A stretch of 64,000 bases of DNA from NCBI GenBank assembly GCA_963693365.1, contig CAVNZM010000014.1, forward strand, positions 3,596,001 through 3,660,000, in the 5' to 3' direction. Positions within the stretch are counted from its first letter, which is position 1; each line of letters starts with the position of its first letter. The notes beneath the pieces are model-generated. The model worked only from the letters and a program-made list of their open reading frames with translations. It did no database searches and was not told where the DNA came from. The position numbers and the translations under genes were made by a program. Below are positions 52,950 through 64,000 of the stretch, piece after piece. The DNA comes from Amoebidium appalachense (taxonomy: Eukaryota > Ichthyosporea).

Positions 52950-55900
52950 CTACGACTTGAGCTTAAACTTCGACTTGAGGGCTCCAATGTTGATGTTAAC
53001 GGCAATTTTCTTCCTCTCGGCGGGGGGGTTCGAATGCAAATTACTGCAAAACCGCTTGAATTCCTCGACCTCCCTATCCACATCTCCATCCAACCCATCC
53101 AAATCGTCTAGCGGGGTGAAAATATCGTCCAAAGACGTAAAAGCCGCCCCCATCTTTTTGTCATTGGCTCCCCCCGGCTGCAAAAGCGACCCCCCGCCCG
53201 ACCCCTTCCTCACATTTCCACCCTCGTCGCTCGGTTGGTTGTTGGGGAGCTTCCCAGCACCCTTTTGCGTCGGCATCGAGGAGGGGGTATTCTTCGCGTT
53301 CGCAATTTTCGCGGGTGTTGACTGGTTTTGCCCCGCCGTAGCAGCGCTCGTTGTGGTAGTGGCGGTTGGGGTAGTGGGTCCGTTGGAGAGTTGTGTCTTC
53401 ACGTCACTAGGTTTCGCACCGCCCCCGTTGTTCCCCTTCGCCTGCGCGTTAACCGTTGGCGTGGGTTGAGTCTTCCCTTGCTGCTTTGCATTCTGCTGTT
53501 TCCCCCCCGCCGAAACGTTTGTCACACCGCCGCTCGTGTTGGGCGTAGCAGTCGTAATTCCTTGCTGCTTGCCCGCCTGCGGCTGTTGCGTTGGTTGAGT
53601 CGCCGCCGCCGCCGTTTTCGAACCCTGCTTCTGGGCCGGTGTCGGTGATGGTTCGTCAATCTTCGCCTTCCCCTTGCCTCCGTTTCCACCGTTCCCACCC
53701 TGCTCCTCCTTCCCCTTATCCCCTTTCTCTCCTTTCCCCACCCCCCGCCCCCGCCGTGTTCGCACCCGAACCTGCCGCTGCCGCCGCCGTGTTCGAATTG
53801 GTAGAAGACTGTCTCCGCACGCCGGCCGCCGGCTGCGAAACATTCCCCCCCCTCGGCGGCTCCTTGAGCGGCAGGCGTCACGGCCTTTTTCCCACTTGAA
53901 AGAGCCGGCGCGTTTACGGTTTGCTTCTCGTTTGCACCAACGGTGGTCGATTTGGTCTTGGAACCGCCGCCGGGGGAAACCGTGGTTGTGTCTTGCTGGG
54001 GGGTAGTGGTGGTGGTCGGGATTACCTGCCCTCCCTTCTTCTTCCCCTTGCCTGTTGCCGCCGGCGCCGGAGCAGAGCCAGCGTCCGCATTTCCGGTCGG
54101 AGCGTTCGCAGTAGCAGGGGCCGGGTTGAGTTGGGGTGATTGTGGGGGGGGGTTCATCCTCAACAAACGGGGTGGGGGGTGGGGGTTCTTCGGACTCTTC
54201 CTTCTGTTTTTCCTGTTTCTTGCGCAGCCGTTTTGCCCTCTTCGACTCCGCCCCCTTCTCAGCAACCTCCGGAGGTCTCGGTTTAGACTTCTGCCCCTCG
54301 ATGTATTGCAACAAATCGTCGACGGGAGCGACAACGTGCGCTAGTTTCGACGCCGCCTCCGCCCGTTTTCTCCTCTCCTCTTCCTCCTGCGCGAGTTTCT
54401 CCTTCCTCGCCTTTTCCTGTTGCAACCTCTGTTGCAACTTCTTCCGCATAGCGCCCGAATCATGGTTGGATTTGGGCGCGGGGGCTCCGCCGCTGTTATA
54501 CCCGTGTTTGTGGCAGTGCGGGCACTCCCTCTGCGTGCAAGGAGCGCCCCCCTCACCTCCCGCGGGGTCGTTTCCACACGTCCCCTCATAATCGTCCCCT
54601 TCGCTATCTTCATCATATTCATCCCCACCACTATCCTCTCCGTCATAATCCCCCGGCCCGGGCTGCGGCGGCGCCGGACGCATCGGCACGTTTGGCTGCA
54701 TGCTAGGCATAGGAACACCCCCACCACCCGCGGGATACCTTCCCCCCGGGGTATTACCGACCGGCGGAACGGCGCCGCCGACGGATCCAAGAGGGGGTTG
54801 GGGTGCATAGAGGTATGGGTCGGAGGGAGGATTCTGCGCCGGATAGGAAGAAAGCGGTTGCGGCGCGGGAGCCTGCGGGTGTCCGGGGTAGGCCGCGATA
54901 CACGTCGGACACCCGGGGAGGGTACACTGCCCCGGGGGATGTCTCTTTGTGGCCAAAAGACTTGTTGCACGCTGACAACTCTCGCACTCGCACGAAGGTG
55001 GGCCGGGTGGGTATCCGGGCCCTCCCACAGGCATGGCGTGGGCAGGAACGGGCGGGTAACCCCCCGGAGGTGCGGGTGTGAACACGGCTATAGGGGGTTG
55101 CTGTTGTTGCTGGCTCTGAAGGGGAGGCGCACGTGTGGCTGTGTGGGGAGGCACGGACGCAGGCAGGGGGGCGGCGGGGGAAGCACCCCGGGGTTGGTGC
55201 GTGCACGGGGGAGGCACGTACGTGGAGCCCGCACCCCCTTGAACGGCCGCCGCGTAGTTCTGCAGACACACAGCGCACGACATGAAATCCGAATATCGTG
55301 ACGTAAGAGGGGGGGGAGGTACACCAACCCCAACCCCACCCCCACCCGCGGCGGTGGTAGTAACAGGGGGTGGGGGGGGCATACTCGCGCCCAGGGGAGC
55401 CGGTGCGACGGGTGGCGGTTGGCCGTATGCGGGGTCGGACATAACGGGTGGGAGGGGGGGGTTCGCCGCGGCCGCCGCGGCAGCCTGAGCCTCCTTAAGT
55501 TGCCGCTTCGCCGCTCCCTTTAACTTCTTGTTGTTGACTCTAGGCCCGCCCTTACCCGCCCCCGCAAGCGGAGGGGGTTGCGTCTGCAGGGGAACCGGCC
55601 CTACCCCGGGCTGCGGGGCCGGGGGGTACCCCTGTCTCGGCTGGCCCGTACCCAACGCCGCGTTGGACCCCCCTGCCGCCAAATTTCCTCCGGCGGAAGG
55701 ACCCCCCGCCGTGCTCTGGGGCCCATATGTGGCCACGCACTGCGGACACCCACAGTCCGGTCCTGGGGGGGTCTGTAGGTACTGCGGCTGCGCAACGGGT
55801 CGGGCCGCCGACGGCGGGCCACCGCTAACCGGCCCGGCTCCGGTTCGGCCCGATTGGCTCGGAACGGGCCCAGGGGCGGGGCCTCCGACCCTCCCTTGCC

Positions 55901-58721
55901 CTCCCCCGGGGGCCTGCCCAGGAACCAAATTTGAGGACTTGGGCGCAGGTGGGGGCGGCTGGGTTCCCGGACGTGGGAGGGATGCTCCCTGCGATGGGAT
56001 TGGCTGTTGTTGGGAGGAGGGTATAGGTTGTATCACGGGTAACCGTTGTGGCTGGGCGGCGGCTGAGAGGGGAGGCACCTGGCGTGGGCCGGGGGGACCC
56101 TGTTGCACGATCGCCTCCGGAGTGGGCCAGGGAACGCTCTGATCGTGTCTCGTCCAATCATACGCGAGGATCGGCGTCTCTGGATCGGCCAATCGCCCGG
56201 CGTACTTTTGCCAACTCCGTGGGTAGCCCGAATCCTGCCCTGACGTCCCCCCGGGCGGGAGGGAGGAGGAGAGGGGGAGGGAGGGGGAGGGAGCCGATGG
56301 AGGGAAGGTCTGGGCTCTGCGGGAGGGAGGATGGGTGGGGTGGGGGTGACCCGAAGACGGCACGGCTGTCGAATTGCTCGAGAAGTAGGCGCATCTGTTT
56401 GGGCAGGAAGAGATCAGTATGTTTTCTCTTAAAAGATAACTGTGTATATGCTCACAAAGGTTTTGATGTTTTCTATCATACAGCAGGTTGATGTGCTTTC
56501 GTCAAAAACGTCATAAGCAAACTGACAAGAGAGGCCGATGGTCATTTTCCCAAAAATGTTCACATGTTTTGCCTCAAAGAATGTCACCAAAAAGGTCGAT
56601 ATGAGGTATTCAAAAAGGGCATTGTGCTCTGCATAAACCATCAATATGTTTTCCCCAGAAAGAAAGGTAAACGTTTCCCATGAAAAGATAAATAATGGAA
56701 ATGGACGCCCATCGGTATCGTGCCACTAGTGTCACTCCTTTTATAATCTCGTACGACGCGCACATACACACACAAAACAAAACAAGCACATGGACACGGA
56801 CATACACATGCACACGCACTTCGACACAAATATATACAGGCACATTGCAGTTCAACACACATTCAATATATGCAATACACATTCAATATATGCTTGATGC
56901 GTACGAAAACGCTCACAGACACATACATACGTGCACAGTGCCCATACGCATATCTTTCAGGTACACATCAGCACAAGAACAAGGGCACATACACCTGCAC
57001 AGGTGCACACACACGGACCACCGCAAGTGCACCAGTACACCCGCCCAAACACATAGATTCGCGTACACGTACACGAACAGGTTCACATGTATATGTACAA
57101 ACACGACCACTCGACCCACATACACACACACACTCACCTATAGACAGACACACGCACGCACGAACACCATCACAACACACGCCGACACGTACAACAGCAC
57201 ACGTCCATACAGGAGATGCACAAGAACACATGCGCACCCGCACACGTACACACGTAGACAGGTACACGGATACACAAACACGTTCACATACACACACACA
57301 CCTGTATACACTCTTAAACAAACACGTACACACACATGCACACATACAAAAACCCATGCACGTACACATACAAGCAACCATATGTGCACGTATACACATA
57401 CACACACACGTACACACCTGTTTCCACCGTGCCCTCAGTGCACCCGTCTCCCTGTCAAACTTCTCATACTCCGCAAGCACCCACTCACACACACACACAG
57501 ACACGCATACACACACATACACACGTACAAATACAAAACCCATACCATACACACATACACATACACGTACACACCTGTTTCCACCGTGCCCTCAGTGCAC
57601 CCATCTCCTTGTCAAACTTCTCATACTCCGCAAGCACCTGATCATGCAGAACTGCCGTACGTGTCTCCACCCCCCCACCCCCATTCGTCCCTCCATTCCC
57701 CTCTCCCCCCTCACCAACAACACCACCGCTCCCTTTCTCTTCCGACACTCCCCCACCCACATTTCCGCCTTTCCCACTGCTTGATCCCGCCCCCGCCGCC
57801 TGCCCCGCCGACGTGTTTTCCTGCCGTTTTCCCGACGTGTTTACACCGGAATCCTTAACGTTTTTCGGTGAATTTGCGCTACCACCTGCACCCGCAGCAC
57901 CCGACCCGGAACCCGACCCGGAACCCGACCCGTTTGCCCTCAGATAATGAATGAACGGCGGTAAATTCTCCTCGACGACGGCGTCCGAAAATACAAACTC
58001 GACAAAAAGACACTTATTAAGATCCCCCCACGTCATCTCAAACAGACGCAAGAACTCTTGATCCATCATAGGGGGAAGCAATAGCTTAAATTTCTCCATC
58101 GCGATACACAGAGAGGAATATGTGTTGAGAAGGCCCCCGAAAAATCGTGCCACGGCCGCAATATTCGTTTGTTGGTTCCCCCCAACAACCCCACTAGGCG
58201 GCAAGGGGGGTTCCATACCGGAACCGGCGGCGGCGATCGGAGTCGTCTGATTGGACGCTGACGCGGAATCTTCCAGCATGTTCTCGGACGATGCCATTGA
58301 CTGCTGCTCCGGCGTGTTTGATTGGGCGGGAACGGTGGGCTGTTGCGATTGGGCGGATTCGGCCAATAGGGAGGCGAGTTTCGACCGCTCCTCCTCCATC
58401 CAGTCCTTGGCGTCGCGGAGCAGAAAATGGACCAATCGTTCGGGGTCTTCTCTTAATAGCTCCATCACAACGTCCTGATTGGGTTAAATATTAATGTTAG
58501 TGAGCAAGAATGTTGCACATGTTAGGCAATGCACATCACGATACTCCTGTATGTGCTTGCCGACGACGAAGTTGCCGTCTTAGGAAATGAACACCAATAT
58601 TTTGCTTCTGTACGGCCACCACCAACCACTCATCTCCCCCCTCCCTTGGCCAACCCGTCTCACTCTACCCTACCCCGCCATTCCCTATACTCCCCAAAAA
58701 ACACAAACGCAAACACGCACG

Positions 58722-58756
<35 letters not shown>

Positions 58757-58950
58757 CCTTCTCCCCTCGAAGGGCACACACGTGTACCCACGCCCACTCC
58801 CCCACCCGCAAGCACACACACATTTACATGACCTCAACACCATCACCACATGTACCTTCTTGCTGCACCTTTGCACCAAAAGTCGGCCACACACAAGAAA
58901 GAAACCCACTATGCACCCCACAGGAGTAGGGGGGGGTGGGGGGTGGGGGT

Positions 58951-58986
<36 letters not shown>

Positions 58987-61103
58987 AGACCCCATCGACA
59001 CTCAAATATTCACGACGGACAACACCATGCGGATATCCCAGAAAGGGCCCACGCGCATAGAGTATGCATTGAAGGGGGAGGGGGGGACGGGGGGAGGGGG
59101 GGGGGGGGGGGTTCTGGCAACACAAATTTCAAAAGTAAAGCAAATACACAAAATACGCACCTGCATGTATATGACCCACGCAGCCTGGTCCCCCTCGACC
59201 TCAGACCCCCCCTCTCTGGGGAACGTAAATCCCGTCCCTGGGCCCTCAATAGCCTCCACGGGATCCATCAACACATCCGCACCGGGGGGTTGCCTGGAAG
59301 GGAAAAAAAGGAAAAGGGGGGTTGAGGATGCGGGGAATTATGAAGGTGGGAGTGTGTATGTGTGTCTCTGTGTGTGTGGGGGGGGGGAGGATAACGGGGG
59401 GATTGGGTGGTGATGGTGGCCCTTGAGGTGAGGGAGAGCAGGGGGAGGGGGGGGGGGAGGGGGGAGGGGGGGGGAGGGGGGGGGGGGGGGGGGGGGGGGG
59501 TTGCAGACAATCTAACCACCGTTCCTATAGAAATCGTTCTCAACGGTGTTACATAATCTCTCCATAATTTCCTTGCATCAGCCCCCCCCCCCCCCCCCCC
59601 CCCCCCCCCCCACCCCCCCAACCACGCACCCACGCACCCACGCACCCACACATTCGCACACAGAGAGAGAGAGACACACCTCGTTTCACCCTTGCTCAAC
59701 CCCCCCCCATCCATCCATCATAGTTGAAGATCGACCAAAACAACCCCGATTCTTCTCCCGTGTCTACACCCAAATAGGGGTTTTCACGGAGAAAAAATCC
59801 TTAAACACATTTCTCACTTCTTGTTTCCTTTCTTTCCCCCCCCCCCCCCCCCCCCCCCTCCTTCCCCCGAAAGCCCCTCCTCCCCCTCCCCCCCCCCCCC
59901 TCCCCCCTTCCCCCCCCTCCCCGGATCTCTCAATTCCTCCTCCGGTTTCTCACCCTGCAACACACATGTAAGATTGGAAAAACGAGGTTAAAGAGGGTGT
60001 AGGGAAACCAATGCCAAGTTCCAAATAAATATATCAAACACATCTCACCTGTAAATTGCGCGCACATATCTCCGCACCATCCACCACAGGTCCCCCTCCA
60101 CGTCATACCAATCATCATCCCGTCCCGTCCCGTCAGAATATCCGACGCTCCCGCCCCCGTCCGTCCCGGCATCCCCCGAACTCTGCCCCGTATATCCCGT
60201 CTCGTTAAGATATCCCAAATTTCCATCCGGGAGGGGAGAGGTGCCGTAAAGCTCCACCGCCTTTCTACACTCGTCGCACTTACACGGCATCACCGCCATG
60301 GGGTCTATGGGCGGGAGGGGGTCCAACAGAGGTAAATTTCCGCCCCTCGATCCATCGTCGGGAATTTCAAATTCGGACACGGGAGTAGGTGGGAACGGCG
60401 AAACGTCGCGCTCTGCATTGGCGATTCGCGTAAATGGCAGTGGTGGGGGTAGGAAAATTGGTTGAGGGGGTCTGTTCTGAGGCTGTTCGGATAGGCCGAA
60501 CGCATGCGCCGGGGGAGGGAGGGGTCTATCCTTTGGCATTTCCGGGAGGGGGGGCAGGGGGGTCATCATGGGAGGTGGGGGGTCATTGGGCCACTCCGTA
60601 GGGTCGTCAGAGATGGGTATCAGACCTGTGGCTTTGGCTAGCTCCAGCCCGGCCTGTGTGTGTGTGTTGCGTGTGTGTTGGGGGGGGGGGGGGGGGGGGG
60701 GGGGGGGAGGGAGGAAAAGGGTGTGTGAAAGTGTCTGTGTGTGTTTTCGTTGTGTGCGTGTACGTGTGTGTTCTTGTCGGTGCACGTGTGTAATTGTGTG
60801 CGCGCGCATGTGTGTAAGAGAGTTGTGGGTGTTCGTAAGCATGTGTGTGTGAGGATGTGTATGTGTGTACGTATGTATGTGTGTGTTGGGGAGGGGGGAG
60901 GGGGTAAGCATGTGTGTGTGAGGATGTGTATGTGTGTACGTATGTATGTGTGTGTTGGGGAGGGGGGGAGCGGGAAAGGGGGGGGGGGGGGGGGGGGGAG
61001 GGCATGTACATGTGTGTGTGTGTGTGTGTGTCTGTGTCGGTGTACGTTTACAGATGTGTGTGGCTGGGTGGGTGGCTGGGTGGTGTTATGGGAGTTGGGG
61101 GAG

Positions 61104-61162
<59 letters not shown>

Positions 61163-61251
61163 CGGCGGGAAGCATTTGATTAGTGTCCACACAGTCACAA
61201 ATGAAGTGTCCACAAGACACACAACGCAGAAGGTGAACACGGTGTGTGTGC

Positions 61252-61299
<48 letters not shown>

Positions 61300-62434
61300 G
61301 TGTGTGTGTGTTCGTGATGTGTCCTGTATGTTTCGTTTTCTCTGTGCATGTGTGCATGTGTTCATGTGTCTGTATGTGTGCCTGGGTGGCTAGGGTGCAG
61401 GTATGCATGCCTGTAACACCCTTCATGCAAACGTGTGTGTGTGTGTCTTTGTTTTCTATCTTTCTTTTATTGTTTTTTTGTGGAAAGGGGGGGAGAGGGG
61501 GGGGAGGGGGGGGGGGGGGGGGGGGGGGGGGATTTGAATGCGGAACACGGTACGAAGTACGCATACACGAAAGACACATGCAAAGGCAAACATTCAAGTA
61601 TGCAACATCAGCCATGCGCACAGTATGCGTCATAAGCAGAGCCCATCCTCAGGGAGGGCCCAAGTCATCAATTGCGTCTGAGTTTCGACCCCTTAGCCCG
61701 CGTATATACGACTCTCCAACTCAGACAGCAGCATCAACTGAACTTGGGAGGGTCAACCCGTCTTGATCAAAGACGAGCAGGGTTGCTTATGCAAGCAAGG
61801 TGAGCAAAACGGTGAATGTGTGTGTGCAAAATAATGCAGTGCAGCGAAAAATGCGTATGTGCTTACAGACGCACGACACAGAGCAACCATGCCCGGTTGC
61901 ATGGAAGTTGTGCTTACAGACGCACGACACAGAGCAACCATGCCCGGTTGCATGGAAGTAAAGCGGTCTCCGGGGGGAGGAGGGGGAGAAGCCATAAGTC
62001 ATGTAATGCATACGCCTTTCCGGATCACCCACCACACGTATACCACCCACACCAACAAAAACACACCGACACTGCCACGTACGACCATGAACACGTGCGA
62101 CACACACACACACACACCCACACACACCCACACACACACACACACCCACACACCCACACACCCACACACATGCACACACACGGGCGCGCGCACGCGCGCG
62201 ACACACAAGCACACCCACACTCTCATTCACGTGCACGCATGGACAGACAGTGTAACATCGATACAGACAGACACACACACGGACACGCCCGCACGCGCAC
62301 ACGCAACCCCCTTCCTCCCCCCCCCCCCCCCCCCCCACCGCGCACACACCCTTTGCCCCACCACCTCCCGTCCCTCCCTTCCCCCCTCCACTCCGACCCA
62401 CACCCTTACCCCCCCACCCCCACCCACCCCCTCC

Positions 62435-62492
<58 letters not shown>

Positions 62493-63312
62493 CCCCCCCC
62501 CACCCCCTCCACACACACACACACACACACAACTCCCCCCCCCCCCACCCTCCACACACACACACTTACCTGTCTACATCTCGCACACAGCACCAACCCT
62601 TGCGCCTGCATCTTCCCCTCCCCATCCCTCCCCTCCTCCTCCGTCCCCTCCCTCCCCACTCCCGCTTCCTCCTCCCGTTGCCCCCATGCCGCCACCGCCG
62701 CCCAAAACATTTTCGTTTTGCGCCGGCAACATAAGGCTCTCCAACTTCACGTGTAGTGCCTGCAACTGTTGAATCTGCTGCTGCCTCTGTTGCAAATGTT
62801 GGTTCAAAAGTCTGTGTTCCTGTTGCAACCTCAATACTTCCGCTTCCACGTCCCCCTCTCCCCCATCTCCCACCTCTCCACTCTCAACCCCCTCCCCCCC
62901 TTCCCTCCCCTCCCCTCCCTCCCCTCTCTTGCCGTCCCCCCTCTTGCCTTCCCCTTCCATCCCTTCCCCCTGTGTTCCCTTACGAATATTCCCTCCCTCG
63001 CTGGCCAAATTTCCGGCGAAATTTCCATTTCCACCCCCGCCGCTATCGACCCCCCTCCCTCCTTCGGGTAAAAGTCCCCCCGGGGTCAACGCAAATCCGT
63101 CCGAATTCACCATTTTTTCCATCGCCGCGAGGTGTTCAGAAAAAACGGCTGCGACGGCGGGTAGGCCTGCCGCCAAATCGGCAATCGGGTCCGATCCAGT
63201 GGGGGTGACGTCATCGTCGATTGTGATTGGACGATCGCACACCCGGCAGTATGCCACTATGGGCGAGCCGGTGCGTGGTGATTGGCTCCCACCGGCACCG
63301 GAATCAATAGCC
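52950..63312 (-). CDS. FAM193: FAM193-family protein
   Basis: Minus-strand exons: 63312-62570, about 61253-61165, 60653-60049, about 59571-59509, 59293-59161, 58474-57575 and 56309-52950 (TGA/stop at the low end). The last exon may start at 56394 instead, but only 56309 keeps phase. The C-terminus has D-D-L-D-G-L-D, R-E-V-E-E-F-K-R-F-C and ends S-K-F-K-L-K-S, the pattern of the conserved FAM193 C-terminal domain. Cys-rich pieces occur throughout: Y-C-R-V-C-D-R-P, L-C-A-R-C-R-Q, C-V-S-C-G-H-F-I-C-D-C, P-C-K-C-D-E-C-R-K, D-C-G-C-P-Q-C, C-E-C-E-S-C, C-P-H-C-H-K-H-G. A Q-rich coiled coil lies in the first exon and a basic coiled coil near 54300-54450; much of the rest is Pro/Gly-rich. Function of the family is poorly known. 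The true start is probably beyond the right edge. Frame changes at G-runs (see findings) and the two short exons at 61.2 and 59.5 kb lower certainty. Confidence 0.82.
57418..57483 (-). repeat. Copy of a FAM193 exon end inside the following intron
   Basis: Repeats the last 20 or so codons of the 58474-57575 exon plus its donor: it reads V-L-A-E-Y-E-K-F-D-R-E-T-G-A-L-R-A-R-W-K-Q against D-K-E-M in the exon proper, followed by the same CAG|GTGTGTAC donor. It is flanked by CA-rich sequence. Confidence 0.9.
58984..59078 (-). repeat. Diverged short copy of the poly-C-tailed element
   Basis: Between two long G-runs, with cacgacggacaacaccatgc and cccacgcgcatagagtatgc. Order and length fit the short copies. 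FAM193 intron. Confidence 0.5.
61080..61165. repeat. Very long G-run (about 50 bases)
   Basis: An almost pure G tract at 61107-61159 directly next to the small Cys-rich FAM193 exon; on the coding strand it is poly-C. Confidence 0.95.
61533..61975 (-). repeat. Long copy of the SINE-like element with a tandem 50-bp end
   Basis: Nearly identical to 1808-2213, with a short deletion near 61570. The distal part (gtgcttacagacgcacgaca to catggaagt) is present twice in tandem at about 61859-61908 and 61911-61960. FAM193 intron. Confidence 0.88.
62090..62560. repeat. CA and C-rich low-complexity tract
   Basis: CA arrays at 62097-62170, 62438-62490 and 62506-62531, with C-runs, just downstream (minus sense) of the FAM193 exon ending at 62570. 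Confidence 0.95.
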
Positions 63313-63368
63313 CTGTGAGAAAAAAATGGGTTGGCTTTTCTTCCTTTTCCTTTTTTCATTCACTCTTT

Positions 63369-63372
<4 letters not shown>

Positions 63373-63441
<69 letters not shown>

Positions 63442-63446
63442 TGCGG

Positions 63447-63478
<32 letters not shown>
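63373..63478. repeat. (CT)n array, T-run and G-run
   Basis: About 60 bp of CT, then T and about 35 G, next to the SINE-like copy at 63479. Confidence 0.95.
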
Positions 63479-63480
<2 letters not shown>

Positions 63481-63657
63481 TGAATGCGGAACACGGTACG
63501 AAGTACGCATACACGACGAGAAGCATGGTGCAGGACACATGCAAAGGCAAACATTCAAGTATGCAACATCAGCCATGTGCACAGTACGCGTCATAAGCAG
63601 AGCCCATCCTCAGGGAGGACCCAAGTCATCAATTGCGTCTGAGTTTCGACCCCTTAG
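63479..63657 (-). repeat. SINE-like element copy, cut at a G-run within the B-box side
   Basis: Matches 1808-1988 almost exactly, then stops at cgaccccttagc where a new G-run (63659-63674) begins. So the tRNA-like A box is missing from this copy. Confidence 0.88.
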
Positions 63658-63674
63658 CGGGGGGGGGGGGGGGA

Positions 63675-63755
63675 AGAGGAGGGGGGAAGGTCGGTTGACT
63701 TTGTGTGCCTGCTTGTGTGTATGTGTGTGTGTGCATGCGTACACGTGCGTGTGTA

Positions 63756-63792
<37 letters not shown>

Positions 63793-64000
63793 ATGTGGTC
63801 GTGTGTACATGTGAGTTTGGGGGGGGGGAGGGGGGGGGAGGGGGGATGCTAGAGGAATCTTGGCTCCGAAATTCCTTCACGAAGAAGAGGTAAATGGGAA
63901 AGCTATCCACATAAGTTAAACCTCCACTACGCTTACGCATTCCATTGACGCCTACCAATCACTCATACCACTTCTGGAGGACCAATAACACATCTCATTC
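63675..64000. other. Right-edge sequence, possible upstream FAM193 exon
   Basis: GT arrays and G-runs to 63845, then unique sequence. The minus strand at about 63940-63845 is open (pieces such as Y-V-D-S-F-P-I-Y-L-F-F-V-K-E-F) and could be an earlier FAM193 exon, but no donor could be fixed. Confidence 0.3.

Noticed and set aside
53328-55749. Several open frames on the plus strand opposite FAM193
   Set aside because: High-GC shadows of the minus-strand exon; they lack starts, splice support and recognisable motifs.
56429-56880. Minus-strand open frames in the FAM193 intron as an extra exon
   Set aside because: They look like degenerate short repeats (tgttttccc and aaagg motifs) and are not needed, since 57575 and 56309 already join in phase.

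Overview
The window is a piece of a intron-rich eukaryotic nuclear genome that is packed with simple repeats. More than a hundred long poly-G/poly-C runs and long (CA)n, (GT)n, (CT)n and (GA)n arrays fill the introns and spacers. Nearly all of the many long low-complexity open frames (poly-Pro, poly-Gly, Thr-His, Val-Cys) are artefacts of these repeats. Real coding sequence is in short exons that I joined by splice sites, phase and family resemblance. A FAM193 homologue (a family best known from animals), an ORP5/8-like lipid-transfer protein, Rab6 and a Cache-domain adenylyl cyclase suggest an opisthokont protist, possibly a unicellular holozoan. That is an inference; no lineage marker in the window decides it.

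Layout, left to right. (1) 1-916, minus: reverse transcriptase open frame cut by the left edge, probably Penelope-like, lying inside an intron of or just beyond (2). (2) 1159-5842, minus: first five coding exons of an oxysterol-binding-protein-related gene (N-terminal region and first half of a PH domain); the rest is off the left edge. (3) 8694-11896, minus: 3' exons of an unrecognised helical, charged protein ending in a basic nuclear-signal-like tail. (4) 12335-41372, plus: 27-exon, 29-kb gene for a membrane adenylyl cyclase of about 1346 residues (C2-like region, TM1, extracellular double Cache, TM2, HAMP, class III cyclase, helical tail); the exon lengths sum to a multiple of three and all phases agree. 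(5) 43577-50026, plus: complete six-exon Rab6 gene, 207 residues. (6) 52950-63312, minus: FAM193-family gene, 5' end probably off the right edge, with signs of frame slips at G-runs.

Repeats. A dispersed element occurs in long copies (about 240-440 bp) and many roughly 100-bp copies. Read in one orientation it starts with a tRNA-like A box and B box, and every copy ends in a poly-C run. I read it as a tRNA-derived SINE with a poly(C) tail, and it may be the source of the poly-G/C runs of this genome. There is also a small terminal-inverted-repeat element, a perfect 22-bp-arm hairpin, several tandem arrays, and at least four places where the edge of an exon with its splice site was copied into the neighbouring intron.

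The genes are not an operon or a pathway cluster. Together they cover receptor-to-cAMP signalling (cyclase), Golgi traffic (Rab6), lipid transfer at membrane contacts (ORP) and a poorly understood Cys-rich protein (FAM193). A shared sequence theme is that CA repeats often sit directly at 3' splice sites and GT repeats directly at 5' splice sites.
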